Shown here: positions 20,500 to 32,394 of the stretch, piece by piece
How the letters are laid out: the number at the start of each line of letters is the position of its first letter
Position numbering within the stretch: position 1 is the stretch's first letter
From: Endothia cerciana
Lineage: Eukaryota > Ascomycota > Sordariomycetes > Diaporthales > Cryphonectriaceae
NCBI GenBank assembly: GCA_026119935.1
Contig: JALRMH010000014.1
Location: forward strand, 310,001 to 374,000
DNA length: 64,000 nucleotides
Direction of reading: 5' to 3'
Position numbers and translations under genes: made by a program
The notes under the pieces: model-generated
Told to the model about the DNA's origin: nothing
The model's input: only the letters and a program-made list of their open reading frames with translations
Databases searched by the model: none

Positions 20500-21627
20500 T
20501 CAGAACAGGAAGGGGATCACGATCCACTTGCTCGTGACTTTCTCCGCCCCAAACTTCTCGACATACCAATTCCTCGTCCCATAGGCGGTGACACCAAGAT
20601 TCACAGCCACGAACATGAGCACGGACGACAGCGTGCGGTTACACCACTGCCCCTCGGGCGCCGCGACAATTGCCAATGAGAGATAGATCAGCCACTCGCA
20701 GGCATAGTGAGGACAGACGAGGTAACGAAACATGCCTCGGTCCGGCAGTGAATATTTTCTGAGCCCTGCAAGGTGTTTGTGGCAGCGGTGTTGCATGACC
20801 CAGCCGTACAGGAAAAGCGGCACTGCCGCGGCTGCCTTGAGACTGGCATCTGCCTTCAGGTTCCCGTATCCTGTGATCCGCACTTGACCCTGCAAGATGG
20901 CGGCTGCCACGGTTTTAGCAGCATGTTCGAACAGGAGACGTCCCGGGGTCGACGTACCTGATCCCTCGACCCAGATGGCCACACTGACGCCCAGGTAGAA
21001 ACCCAGCCCCAGCATCCAATGGACGAACCACATGGTCGACTTAGACGGCTTCATGACAGCCCAGCATTCGTACAGCCGCCTCCCTGCTTGGAGCAGCATC
21101 ATACACCAGGCGACGGCCACCTGGAACCCGTTCATGGCAGATGAAGCCGAGGCGACGTCGACCTGTCGGCTAGCTATAGCTTGTAGAACACCATCGCCCT
21201 TCTGAAAGTACTGCACAGCCCAGAACCCTGCGCACAGGATGTAGAAAGCGTAGTACGTGAAGAACCACGAGTGAGGGACCTGCCCCAATGATGTGACCTT
21301 CTTGACGGCCTTGAAAAAGGAGTCACCCTCCCCCCCAGCCTGGTCACCTGCTGCTGTCTTGCGCCCGGTGCTGCTCGTTGTGGCCTGCTGGGCCCTCCGT
21401 GGTCCGTAGTTGAGAAGCAGTTTGCGCTCTGCCGCCGGGAAGACGGCGATGGCGAGCACGAGGCTCGATGTCAGGACGAATGCTGCCCGGACCCACCGGG
21501 CTGGGCTTGCGGAGAGCAGTGGCGAGAGGAGGGTTTGCAAGTGTGCCATTGTGTCAGTGGCCCCCGGGTTCAATATGGCGTTGAGGGCTAGCATCTCAGG
21601 CGCGTCCAAAATGACCCGAGTTGACAC
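20500..21627 (-). CDS. dfg10: Polyprenol reductase Dfg10 / SRD5A3 family
   Basis: The SRD5A3/Dfg10 family acts in the endoplasmic reticulum in making dolichol, the lipid carrier for N-glycosylation. The frame is uninterrupted, 375 residues from 21627. A start at Met27 (21549), opening MAHLQTLLSPLLSASPARWV, is more likely and gives 349 residues. At least six hydrophobic segments are visible, including WVRAAFVLTSSLVLAIAVFP, FFTYYAFYILCAGFWAVQYF and STMWFVHWMLGLGFYLGVSV. The C-terminal steroid-reductase signature is clear: MFRYLVCPHYACEWLIYLSL with the catalytic-region His/Glu, then YGTRNWYVEKFGAEK and a final WIVIPFLF. This end is diagnostic for the family. It is convergent with the alkB homologue. 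Confidence 0.93.
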   Translation of the reverse strand: MSTRVILDAPEMLALNAILNPGATDTMAHLQTLLSPLLSASPARWVRAAFVLTSSLVLAIAVFPAAERKLLLNYGPRRAQQATTSSTGRKTAAGDQAGGEGDSFFKAVKKVTSLGQVPHSWFFTYYAFYILCAGFWAVQYFQKGDGVLQAIASRQVDVASASSAMNGFQVAVAWCMMLLQAGRRLYECWAVMKPSKSTMWFVHWMLGLGFYLGVSVAIWVEGSGTSTPGRLLFEHAAKTVAAAILQGQVRITGYGNLKADASLKAAAAVPLFLYGWVMQHRCHKHLAGLRKYSLPDRGMFRYLVCPHYACEWLIYLSLAIVAAPEGQWCNRTLSSVLMFVAVNLGVTAYGTRNWYVEKFGAEKVTSKWIVIPFLF

Positions 21628-22532
21628 AGCTCACGTGGTCCGTGCTTCTCACAACGAGATTCCCACGACCCTTGCTCCCTCCCTACCATCTCAGTCCCCT
21701 CTGAGATATCGCACGGATCCACCATCAGCGGCTTGCAAATGAGACCCGCGGCGTCTTTTTGCCCCGGACAGCATCGGTCCCGAGTTCTTTTTTGACGGGA
21801 TGCAAACGCGGCGTCAGCGGTCAGCCCGAGCTCATGGCTGAGTGCAGGTGAAGCCGTAGGGCGGCCCGTCACTCCGCATAGAAACGGTGACCTCGCCGCA
21901 AACTGGTGAGGCTGTCCTCGTACTATGCGTTGACAATCCTGGCATGACCATGCTTTCACCTACACCTACGTCTCTGAAGAAAAGCCATCACAGAGGGTCA
22001 TCATCCAAGCCGTCTTCAAGTCATGAAGTCATCACCTCAAAGGTCATCGATCGCCTCTGCCGCGTATTGCACTACAAACAGTGAGCAGCGCAAAAGAGCA
22101 CAAGCAAGTTCCGCCCGGCCGCGTACGAACTGTTTGGAGAGATTCAAGTGGGTGAAGTCTCACCTGCGCTGTTCCGGTTGCCGGGTTAATTTGCTTCTCT
22201 CACCGACAAATTTTTTTATTTTTTTTTCTTTGGTCCTCTCTCATCGTGAAGCAAGGCGAAGCGCTTGCCCGCAGGAGGAAGGACCCGGACTGCTCCGCGA
22301 TTCGACGGCGGGGCGATGGCCTTCCCGCAAACATCCTCGCTTCAACTACTTATAAGTCACAGGCGAATCCACCCGAGATCTCCTGTTGCGCCCTACATGT
22401 CCTCGTATCTGAGGTAGGATTCCGATTGACGGTCTCTCCCGAGGTAGATACTGTCAACCTGAAAGGGGACTGTTGTAAGCTTCAGCGCTTGGCCGCGCCC
22501 GTCTTCGTTGTTCCAGATCTCTTCTTTGAGTC
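21628..22532. promoter_or_regulatory. Divergent promoter region of dfg10 and the GDSL esterase
   Basis: About 0.9 kb between two divergent starts. A T run near 22210-22228 lies on the esterase side. I see no conserved gene. Confidence 0.5.
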
Positions 22533-23517
22533 ATGGCAGTGAGTACACACATCAGACACCCGGGGGGGAGGGGGGCCCTTCCGAGGATGTAGGCTTACAT
22601 GTCCCCCCCTCTAGGCGCCCTACCCGCAGGTCGTCCTCTTCGGCGACTCTCTCTTCGAGGCATGCGTGGACGCGCAGGACGGCTTCTCCTTCTATGCGGC
22701 GCTGCAGAAGCGTGAGTGGCTCCTGTCCCCGGCCTCGGATGGAGCAGGGTTCACAATTCTAACAAGTTGTCTTGGCGCGCTGGCACAGACTGTTTGCGCC
22801 GGTATGATGTAGTCAACAGGGGCTTCTCAGGGTACAACACCACGCAGGCGTTGAAGATCCTGGAAGAGGTCTTCCCGAGGCCTGAGGCTGGTGGCCCGCA
22901 GCTGAAGTATCTCGTAGGCCTCCGACTGCCCTGCTGAATCGCCACCCTCACTTGCTGACAGCGTCCAGATCGTCCTCCTCGGCGCTAACGACGCCGCCCT
23001 CCCACAAGAGGTTGACAACCAAGGTATCCCCCTCGACCAATACAAGACCAACCTGCGCCGCATCATGACCCACCCCAATATCGCCGCCCACGGCCCCAAG
23101 GTCCTCCTCGTCACGCCCCCGCCCCTGGACGAGATCCGCACCACGGAGCTCGACACGCCCAGGTACGGGCACACGCTCCGGGAGACCACCCGCAGCGCCC
23201 TCTACTCCCAGGCCGCGCGGGACGTCGCGGCCTCGGTCCCCGGGACGGTGCTGCTCGACCTGCAGAAGGCGCTGATGGACAGGGCCACGGCGAGCACGCC
23301 GGGCTGGGACGCGAGCCAGCCCCCGCTGGGCTCGGTGGAGGGGGGCCGGCGGGGCTACCTGGGGCGGCTGCTGCCGGATGGGCTGCACATGAGCGGGGAG
23401 GCGTATAGGGTGCTCTGGGGGCTCGTGGAGGCGGAGATCGAGCCTAGGTATCCGAACGGGGGACCCGAGGGATATGTTTTCCCGGAGTGGAGGACGGCGC
23501 CGTGGTTGGAGAAATAA
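22533..23517 (+). CDS. GDSL esterase of the isoamyl acetate hydrolase (IAH1) family
   Basis: This is an SGNH-fold hydrolase like yeast Iah1, which cleaves acetate esters. Four exons: 22533..22538, 22615..22711, 22789..22913 and 22969..23517, giving 258 residues. Exon 1 is only ATG GCA, followed by GTGAGT. The join gives MAAPYPQVVLFGDSLFE with nucleophile Ser14. The later joins restore QKHCLRRYDVVNRGFSGYNT and QLKYLIVLLGANDAAL, carrying the block III Asn83. The Asp-His pair is in LPDGLHMSGEAYRVLW (Asp213, His216). All four SGNH blocks are therefore present. The third intron uses the CCAG at 22968 rather than an earlier ACAG, because only that acceptor keeps the frame. No signal peptide is visible, so the enzyme is probably intracellular. 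Confidence 0.92.
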
Positions 23518-25040
23518 GGGGGACAGGGCGATGCGAACGAGTCAGTTGGCTTCTGGGGTCATGGAGACGCAATGAGCGGGGACTCATCCAGAGAGACGAG
23601 GCAAGGCGCTCGGCGGCTTAGACGGGACCAAGCTAGATCTAATACCATACAACAATGGGAGAACGCAGGATTGGGAGATGATGGAGTATGTTTCTGTAAC
23701 CACCCCGCCTTTCCACCTCCGTTTCTTTCAAGACGAGGGAAACTTGGGGCGGGCGCGGAGGGACAGGACAGACGCTTCACGCCCTCTCAAGACCCGAGCC
23801 CGGGCCACTGGACTAGCTCTTTCAGATATGCTCACAATGTACCTTCACTAATGTATACGATATAGAATATACAGAGGCTTCATGAGGCTGGACGATCAGC
23901 AAAGATGCGCAGCCAGGGCGGGTTACCTAAGACGCGGCTCGCATTGCTGCTTGGCAGGGATGCGCGCTCCACAAGGACCGGGTGCACCTCTTGACCTTCC
24001 CGTCGTCACTGTTGAGCCGGGGGTGCCCATCTAGTACAATCGACAGGTCCTCGGGGCAGCCCCAAACCTCGCCTTGGCAACCTCTCCAACATCTGCTTAA
24101 CTGCTGCCTCGCCGCGATTCCTTCCCCGACCAACGTCGACGAGCCCGACCACGACGGATACCTGCCCGCATCTGTTACGACCCCCACGCCCTCGCCTCGT
24201 CATTAGCTTTTGACACTTGACGCTCCCCGCCGTCGATCTCTCCCTGGAGCCTTGGCCAGGCCCCCCGAGTCTCCAGCCTGGTCCTCGACGCGCACTTACC
24301 GAACCCAGCCGGCTACCATCCCCGAGTCCACATTTCCAAAGGGGAAACCTCCTCTTTACCGGTCATTCGTAGCGTCTTTCTCCTGTCTAGATACCGTTAA
24401 CTCTTCCTCCGCATCTCAAACCAGCTCCCATCTTGCTTGAGACATCCGACCTGTTCGGGTGAATCTGAAGGAGCCTCGCCAAGGCTGACTGTCAGCCCCT
24501 CCTGCCGTGAATAGCACACCCCCCGTGGCAGCCCAGCCACACCGTCGAAGCCCCCACGTCATACTGCTACGAACTCATCCTCAAGGCGACCTTGTCCTCA
24601 ACCATCTTGACCTATCACTCGTTCGGTGCCGTCCGATTCCCGAAGCCACCGCGTGAGTCCGGTTCCTCCCTCGGCTTGTGTGAACGTACACGAAAAACAT
24701 ACAAAGAGACGCTCGGACAATACAGGCAGAACAAGGGCAGGTGACATCGCAGGAAGACCCTACGGTCTTTGCGTGCGATGTGGGCGTGGAAGACCTCGTG
24801 ATCTGATACTCGGAGATCGGGGCCGTGAAAGCAACAGAACACGGCGGTCTCGAGGCTGGAGCATCGACAGGGGGGGGGGGAAGACACACATGGTAGAGAC
24901 CCCCAGCGTGACTCCCTACAGCCGTTCAGCCTCGTCCAGAGAACTTCACCCGCCGTGCCCACCTGGCGGGCGCCCTCCCGGCTCTCTCCCATCGGACGAC
25001 GGCCATCCCGAGCCCTTGTTTCTAGCCAACCCTCCTTGGC
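23518..25040. other. Intergenic region upstream of the 25-kb gene
   Basis: About 1.5 kb without a supported gene. It includes the esterase 3' flank and a long C/T-rich leader before the ATG at 25041. A G run lies near 24871-24880. Confidence 0.55.
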
Positions 25041-27044
25041 ATGGATCCTCGTCTCACGCCCCTCCCCCAAGAACTCCACAATGTCCAGATGGAAGTGAAG
25101 CAGGTCCAGTTCGTCCAGGCCAACCATGCCGAGCGACTGATGCGGCTCGAGAGGCGCCAGACGGAGGATGCCGCCATCAAGTCCGTCTGGAATCCCTCCC
25201 CTTTCCCCAGTGTCCTGGGAGGGACCCCTCAACACGGTAGGCCAGATATTGCTGCTGCCTCCGCCTTCTTCCCCTAGATACTGACCCTTGTTCCAGGGCC
25301 GGTGCAGATGCCGAACAACCAGGTCTTCGACGACTTCGACGATGAGCAGAGCCAGAACCTCATAGGCTCACTCCACCTTGATGCTGACGAGGAACCAACC
25401 CGGCGAGGGGCCGCGTCAAGGGCCAATAGTGTCCGTTTCGACGAGACAACACTACACGGTTCGAACTGGGGCCAGGGTGGGCGCCAATCCGGGGAGTTCG
25501 GTCCCGCCAGGCCTTCGAGCGGTCTGGGCGGCCCATCTCTTATGGAACGGACCTACTCCCACAAATCAGACGGAAGACACAGCTCGGCGGGGCACTCGGT
25601 ACATTCGTTCCACTCCATGGCATCGGGTCGAAATAGTAGCCTTGGACTTGACTTGCTTCTAGGTACCCGGGACGACGATGACGATTCATCCCTGATCGAC
25701 ATTGCCGGACCGCCTCCGGGACTGATGTTTCTTGGCTCTTTTCCTTCGATTGTTCGGTGCTGGCTCACCACACAGTACTCCCACGACACGCTCCTGTATG
25801 CGGTTGTGTGCAGTGGCTCGCAGAAGTCGACCGTGGACTACTCCCTCCTGAAGGACCTTGATCTCTCGAACGACCCTCAGAGGAATGTTAACGGGGTGAT
25901 GCACATCAGCCTGCCCGTCTATTTCGCCGAGGCTACTGTATCACAGCCACACTCTCGGTCAGTCTCGTCCCAGCAGGTACCTTACATCAACGTCGACTTT
26001 GAGGTCACCGGGGCAGAGCAGGCGGAAGTGAGCGAGAACAGGAAGGAGATTCGCATCTTCATTGGCAGTGACACCTTGCGCGCGAACAGTGCCGATCTGC
26101 TCTTGTCACAGAACCGAATGTCACTCTTTGGAAACGGAGATGACCGTGATAGACTCTCCGTCCCCTTTGTCAGGCCCGAGGATGAGTCCACTTACAAGCA
26201 CATCACGACGGTAAACGTCGTGCCGGAGAAGCCGAAGCTCAACGCCAGCGCGCCTGAGTTCGTGTCTGGCGACTCGCGGACCCAATCTACCACGGAACGG
26301 GTGCCAGAGCCAGCAGAAGCGAGCGCCCCGCGGTCCGAAGCTGAGACGCCTGAAGCGCAGTCGCCGTTCTCTCCCATGACCGCGCAGTCAGGCTACCAAA
26401 GCAAGAGCATGGGCACCAGTCTGCCCTCGGACAGTGGGAGCGACAGACAGCAGAGGGGAGCGGCCCCGAGTGTGACGGACAGTGTTGGCAAGGAGAATGT
26501 GGGGCAGGCCGAGGAAAAGCGGCGCGACTCCGTGGCTGGAATATGGGGATCATGGCGCCAGGGTGCCACCGCTGGCACTGATGCTACTCAGCGAGAGAAC
26601 GGCTTGAGCGGGTACCAGCCGGCTAGTGGCCGAGGCGGACGCAGCATGAAGATTTTGAAACCCCAGAAGTCGGCGTCCCTATCCTCATCAGCCCGGTCCG
26701 GCCCAACGTACGAGCAAGCTCCACCCGCGAGGCCGAGCGGTGAGCTTCGACGGAAGAGCCAGGGCGCTGCCTCCGTCCTGGAATCAAATGGGGGCCCCGC
26801 CACACCGCCTCCAACTGTCCGCTGGGAGAATGTGAGGCGCAGTGTGAGCAGCGCAACACCAGGGACGGCCGCGCCGACCGCAGCGTCGACTCCTGCGGCG
26901 GAGACCAAACCCAAAGCTCCTGCAACGCGCTCCAACCCTGTCGGTGGCGCCTCGGCCTTCTCCTGGATGACGCCAGCAAGCGGCGGGCCCAAGGCCCTGG
27001 ACCCTACGGCTGGAAAGCCCAAGACACCAGCTACGACCGCCTAA
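25041..27044 (+). CDS. Unrecognised fungal protein with a compact central domain and a long disordered tail
   Basis: Two exons, 25041..25236 and 25297..27044, joined over a 60-nt intron (GTAGGC...CCAG), give 647 residues; the join reads QHGPVQMPNNQVFDDFDDE. Residues 10-60 form a short amphipathic helix or coiled-coil (LHNVQMEVKQVQFVQANHAE). Residues about 65-200 are acidic then Ser/Gly/His-rich. A well-ordered block of about 200 residues follows, with alternating hydrophobic residues: PPGLMFLGSFPSIVRCWLTT, YSHDTLLYAVVCSGSQKSTV, YINVDFEVTGAEQAEV and KEIRIFIGSDTLRANSADLL. This looks like a mixed alpha/beta domain. The last 330 residues are Ser/Pro/Thr/Ala-rich and disordered, ending with SAFSWMTPASGG. 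I see no catalytic motif, signal peptide or membrane segment. The conserved-looking core suggests a real family whose function I cannot name. Confidence 0.8.
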
Positions 27045-27728
27045 CTCTTGGTTGCCGTCTCGCAAGAAAGGGAGAGACATTTGTATGAACGAGCCGGTGA
27101 ACGGCCGCCCAGTGTTGCCGCTGACATGAGAGCCGCACCGCGAAGCATCACTCTCGCCCGGCGGCAAGCATGTACGAGTGCTATCAGAACTGTTTCTGCC
27201 TTTTCCTCGGGACCGGATACGCCAAGCGCCAGCGCTGAGAGGCGGGCCTTGAATAGACTATGGTCCCAAAACCAACCAAGCAGAAAACTTTCAATGAAAT
27301 AGTATTAAACCCTACAACTGGCCTTCTCCGATACGATACTGTTCACCATGTCTTATGACCCCCCCTCCTTCCTGGTGCGGAGAGGGCTAGACCGGGCCAG
27401 AAGTCGAAGACATGCTCACATTAGCGCTCGCTAACCAAGGATGTAAATGGGCAGGCGGCCTACATTACTTGCGATGTCAGACTGAGGCATTCCGAACGTC
27501 TAGCACTCTTATCATGAGCAGCCCAAAGGCAGGGCCCTCCGTCCCCTTCGTCCTGCCAGTGTAGCCCCCGGAAGCCCCCCGGACAGCCGCCAGAACGCCA
27601 GAGCGCCAATGCTACGTCCAGCCTCGCCATACCAGCGCCACCCACCCATGCCCTTTCTCTCCTGCCCCCCCCCCCCTGCCCCGGGTCCTGCACTAATCTC
27701 TCTCTCTTGCGCGCGCGGCGCTCCCTCC
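27045..27728. other. Spacer between convergent genes
   Basis: About 680 nt between two stop codons, enough for both 3' UTRs. A C run lies near 27667-27677. Short open frames here are antisense continuations and not supported. Confidence 0.55.
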
Positions 27729-28696
27729 TCAGATCTTCGCCGCCCCGGAGGGCACCGGCGCCAAGGCCTGCAGCGCGCTCCTGGTGTCGGCCATGGAGTC
27801 CTTCACGATGCCGATCAGCTGCCTGAACTCTGGCAGGGCGGCGTCGCCGACGGCCTCGTACAGCCAGCCCTCGCTCGTCGTGACCGTCGCGCCCGCGGCC
27901 CGCAGCCTCGCGAGGGCGAAGGGCACCTCCTCCCGGTTGCAGCTGCTCACGCCGTCCGCGAGCACGTAGACCCTGTGGCCGGCGCGCAGGGCGTCGAGCG
28001 CGGTCTGGGTCACGCAGATGTGGGACTCGATCCCGACCAGCACGATATCCGCCGGCGCGGCGGCGGCCGCCGTACCGGGTCCGCCGTCGGGTCCGCCGCG
28101 GGCTGGCGGTAGCCGGTCGGTGAGCGCGGGGATCCACATGCTGAAGAGGGTCTTGTCGGCGTCGGGGACGCGGCAGGCGGGGTCGGCGAGGAAGGGCTCG
28201 AGCTCGGGCACGACGCCGCCCAGGCGCGCGCGGTTCTGGGTCGTGAAGTAGGTCGGGATCTGCAGGGCGGAGGCGGCGCGGAGGACCTTCTTGGTGGTGA
28301 GAACGCTGGTTGGGGGGAAGGAGGAGGTGGTGTCAGCGGCGGGTTCTCGTACACAAACAAGGTGGGGTGGGTACCCCCTCGTGGAGGAGGAGAAGAGAAA
28401 GAGGGCGGGGGAGAGAGAAGGGGGAAGGAGGAACATACACCTTGTCAAACTCGTGGATCGCGTGGCGGAATTTCTCCTGGAGGTCGCAGACGCTACCGGG
28501 GGGGTGGGGGGTGTAAGTCAGAGGGGAGGGCATATACGGGCTCATGGGCGCGCCTGGGAGGGCACTGACAAGATGGCGGAGTTGTCTGTGTCCTGTCAGT
28601 CAGTCATCCGTCGTGAAGAGAGCTCCTGCGGCCTGTGGTAAAGAAAACCCGGGGACACCCACTCAAACGCCGCCTGGGAGCTGGAGCGTCCGTCAT
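27729..28696 (-). CDS. Isochorismatase-family cysteine hydrolase
   Basis: This belongs to the isochorismatase-like hydrolases (human ISOC1/2, nicotinamidase fold). Likely exons: 28696..28669, 28585..28570, 28492..28439 and 28305..27729, giving 224 residues. The last three are well supported: the joins yield NSAIFVCDLQEKFRHAIHEF and DKVVLTTKKVLRAA, the expected N-terminal strand and helix. The first exon (MTDAPAPRR, donor GTTTGAGT) is tentative; another acceptor a few bases away at a CTGACAG is possible. Catalytic residues are in place: Asp in FVCDLQEKF, Lys in DADKTLFSMW, and Cys in GIESHICVTQTALD. The C-terminal part, DGVSSCNREEVPFALARLRA, fits the family. The natural substrate is unknown. 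It lies on the same strand as thi6, 483 nt away, and appears separately transcribed. Confidence 0.85.
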
Positions 28697-29179
28697 GATG
28701 GAGTAGGTCCGGGTCGGGGGTTTGATGTTCGAGATCCGGGAGAGGGTACGGTAGTGCTGTTGACAATCTTTGATGGTGATTCTCGGTATTCTCAGTGAGA
28801 CGCTGTTCATAGCAGTCACGATCGGAGTTCGTACAGGACAGAGGGCAAGAGAGGGGGAGTCTGGGGGTGAATGGAGAGATGGGACGGAGGAGGGCCCCGT
28901 TCCCCGCGGGGTCCTCAGCCATGTCAACTCGAATGCCGAGCCGCCTCCGGATTGTGGGGTTCCGCCGACTTCAGGGCCCGGCCCGGGAAAGAAGCCAGCC
29001 CGGCTTGGGCGGGAAAAATAGCCTACCTGGAGGGGGCCTCACATCTTCAATGTCCTCTTCAAAAGGTCATTGGCGTGCAGCTAGTCTGTCAAAACTACAC
29101 AGAGGGATCGAGAGGCTCCTCACGCAGGCGGTATATGTAGGCCTCCGCACCAGGGAATCCGCCTCGCGCACCCGGGGAT
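28697..29179. promoter_or_regulatory. Spacer containing the isochorismatase-family promoter and thi6 3' flank
   Basis: About 480 nt between the thi6 stop and the hydrolase start, both on minus. No RNA element or gene recognised. Confidence 0.5.
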
Positions 29180-31074
29180 TCAGGATTCCACCATCGTGAC
29201 CTTCGCTTCGTCAAGCCACGCTAGGTCACCGTATGCAGTCCTCGTACGAAGCTGGTAAAGCGAGTCCAAGAAGGCCGGCACAAAAGTCCCTGGGCCCTCC
29301 ACGCTGCTCTTCCTCGCCGCCGACTCGGCAGCAATCTCGAAGAGCAAAATCCCCGCGACAACAGCCGCCAGCCGGTCCCCCTTGTACCGAACAGCCACCA
29401 TCGCAGAGATGGTCGTGCCGAGGGTGCAGCCTGTGCCGGTGATCATGCCTAGGTACTCGTGCCCATTCCCGATCGCGAACGTCGCGGATCCGTCGCTGAC
29501 CAGGTCCGTCTTGCCGGTCATCACCACGACGGCCTGCTCGCGTGCGGCGAGTTCGCGGACAAGCTTGACTTTCTCCTCGCGCGACAGCGTGCTGCTGCTG
29601 TCCACGCCGCGCTGGCTCTCGCCATCGCCGCTGCCATAAACCGTCTTTATTTCGCTTTCGTTGCCCTTGATCACGTCGATGTAGCCGGCGGCGAGGATGT
29701 CCTTTACCGCCGCTCTCCGGACGGCGGTCGCGCCGGCACTGTAGTGATGGGACATTGTGAGCGATGTGAGGTCTGAACAGACAGAAGAAGCAAGCATTTC
29801 TCACCCAACCGGATCAAAGACCACCGGTCGCAGGGCGGCATTGTACGCCCGGAGGGCTTTCTTGTAGTTCACCAGCCCTTCCGGTGTCACGGTGCCCATA
29901 TTGATCACCAGGGCACCCCCCAGCTTGGCCAGATCAGCGGCCTCCCCGCCGTAATTCGCCATGATCGGAGAGGCGCCTATCGACAGGGCCACATTTGCTG
30001 CGAAGTTTTGGACGACCTGGATCATGTTAGCTCCTCGTCCAGGTGACAAAAAAATATACTGTCCCTCGGAATTTTCTCACCAGGTTTGTCATATTGTGAG
30101 AGAGTGGCTTCAGGTCATGGACCAGCCGGATGATCCCCGGTAACGAGTTCAAGAGGTCCTCCTTTGTCTTTATTAGTGATGTCCCGGATCTGGGTTTCCC
30201 CGCCCGGTTGAGCCCGTCGCTCGCGCGCACGAGATCCCGAAGCTGCCGGGACGCCGCGCCGGGATCCTCAGCAGCCATGATGGCACTGACGACCGCGACG
30301 CCGTCAAGAGGCTTCCTGGCTTGACTCCCCCTGAACATGACCTGCACGACGTTGGAGGCGTGGATGCCTCCGATGCAGACGGCAGGGACGCCTCCATGCC
30401 CCTTCTCGCCGAGCACGTCGAGGGTGTGTCTCAGTCCCCCGGGCCCTATCACGGACTTTGTGTCTTTCTTGCTGGGCGCGGCGAGTTAGCTTGGCTGATC
30501 CGTGTGGCCAGCACTGGCCAGACTTACGTCTGGGTAGAAAATATCGTTCCTATGCCAAGGTAGTCTGCTCCCTGCTCGCATGCAGTGACGGCCTCGTCGA
30601 CGGTGTTGGCCGTTATTCCGATGATCTTGTCCTTGCCGAGGATCCTTCTTGCGGTAGAGATATCTTTGAAATAAGGTTTCAGCCGTAGTCGCCCCTCCTC
30701 CCTTTATTTTTGATACTTTTTTTCATTGGGAAACCCCCCCCCCCCCGTGGAGTGGACTCACCCATATCATCCTGACCCAGATGGACCCCCTCACAACCCA
30801 CGGCGAGGGCGACATCCACCCGGTCGTTTATGAGCAGGGGCACGCCGTGCCTCCTCGTGACCTCGTGGAGCCTCCTCGCGGTCGAGACGAGGACGCCGGT
30901 GTCGCTCGTCTTGTCCCTGTACTGCACGATGGTGACGCCGCCCCAGAGTGCGCGGTCGACGACGTCACAGATGTCCCTGTCGCCGAGGATCGCGGGAGTG
31001 GAATCCGTCACCAGGTAGAGGCTGTAGTCAGGTCCCGACAGGGGACTGTCGGATATGGGGGACGGCGCCATCAC
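29180..31074 (-). CDS. thi6: Thi6: bifunctional thiamine-phosphate synthase / hydroxyethylthiazole kinase
   Basis: The N-terminal half couples the pyrimidine and thiazole phosphates into thiamine phosphate. The C-terminal half phosphorylates hydroxyethylthiazole for salvage. Five exons: 31074..30762, 30663..30528, 30471..30081, 30016..29805 and 29738..29180, giving 536 residues, close to yeast Thi6 (540). Every join is fixed by family motifs: HLGQDDMDISTARRILG, GIGTIFSTQTKKDTKSVIGP, HNMTNLVVQNFAANVAL and VFDPVGAGATAVRR. Synthase motifs are YLVTDST, GGVTIVQYRDK and LLINDRVDVALAVGCEGVHL. The kinase has the catalytic MITGTGCTLGTTISAM. The Met at 31071 is an alternative start. Intron 1 contains a 13-14 nt C run. 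I found no clear TPP-riboswitch pattern in the introns or upstream, though I could not do a structure search. Confidence 0.96.
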
Positions 31075-32394
31075 GACGGGGTTCTAGATGTGCCGGGGCG
31101 AAATGTGATCGAGGAGGTAATCTGGTCTAGACAGGCGCCGGAGTCGCTTTGAGACGGGGATAGGCTATGCTCGGTTTAGGCACGTAATGATTACCACATC
31201 AATATGACTCTTGTCACTCTGATTGACATAGCGGCGATCCTTCGTCGTGGTGCTCGACGTTATGTTCAGAACATCAAGCGATATCGCCAACTTGCGCATC
31301 ATAATAATCCTTTAATGTTATCGTCGCGAGGACTTATTCCGGACGCTGGGCCTGGGGGGCCTAGGCGATACCCAAGCGCTTCTAGTGAGCACTATGCTCC
31401 ATTCCAGGAGGGTTAGGGTTTCTAACCCCGGGGTGTATGCAAGGCTTTCATGCGTTACTCTCAAGAGCTGCCCACGAAGACCATGCCTGCAAACCTTTTG
31501 TTTTTATTTTTAGTTTAATAAATATGAAGTCTTTCCTTCTTTCCCTTATTTTGCCTCCTTAATTTATCACCTTTTGCCCCTTCCGACCCCTCTTTTCCCC
31601 CCTAATCTCGCATATGAGTGTCCTCGGCTAATGGTGCTTTTGACTTTTTCTTTAGAATGCATAGAGGCCCAAGAGATCGGAGAAGCATTTATTAACGGAA
31701 TCCATATCAGACTACGCGACTGTCTAGGTCTGCATAATCACAAGTTAACTGTTGTATAATACCGTACGCTCCGGTGGATTTACCTCCAGTGAGATATCCT
31801 CCAAGGTGAGAACTCCTAAGAGGTGTTATGACCAGAATTCAATAATGGTGGACTCGAGCCAAATACTGGGACGAGATTGAACGAGTGTTCATGTGCAAAT
31901 AATATCATCTAATCCAGAGTCGTCACAAGTCCATCGCTCAAGAATTTTGATATGACCTTGGAGACGGCGAACAACCATAAAGGCGAAACCAAATCCCGCC
32001 CGCTCCCAAAGAGCGTCCGGGTTGAAAAGGCGGGCCGACCTTACCGGCTGACCATCGCATGCAGGACGGCCATCAACATACCCAATTGCTATGCTGCGTG
32101 CCCCAGCCACTATGCACAGCAGCTCAGCCATACTAGGCTACCTGCACCTAGGAGCCTCCTCGGATTTCCCCTCAGAGGGACCGTCCTGCTGACCCGTGCC
32201 TCGCTTCCACCCACGCTTCGCTTCCACCCACAAGCCAACTCGCCTGCTTTCAAGGTTCTGTCTCCTGAGGAAGAGAGACGGGGGCCGAGAGTCCGGGACT
32301 GCTCATTGATCGCTATATCCGACGAGGATCTTAAACTTTAGCTTGGGACTCATAGCAAGCTACGCCCCACCCCTCTTTGGTGGCACTAAACAGT
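31075..32394. other. Intergenic region between divergent thi6 and the STAND-N/ULD gene
   Basis: About 1.3 kb, more AT-rich than its surroundings at about 31190-31900, with T and A runs near 31500-31520. A short inverted repeat, GGTTAG(GGTTT)CTAACC, lies at about 31411-31428. No gene is supported. Confidence 0.5.

Noticed and set aside
31075..31300. TPP riboswitch upstream of thi6
   Set aside because: Checked because thiamine genes may carry one; I could not find the conserved CTGAGA and paired elements in a plausible leader, and thi6 is not the usual fungal riboswitch target.
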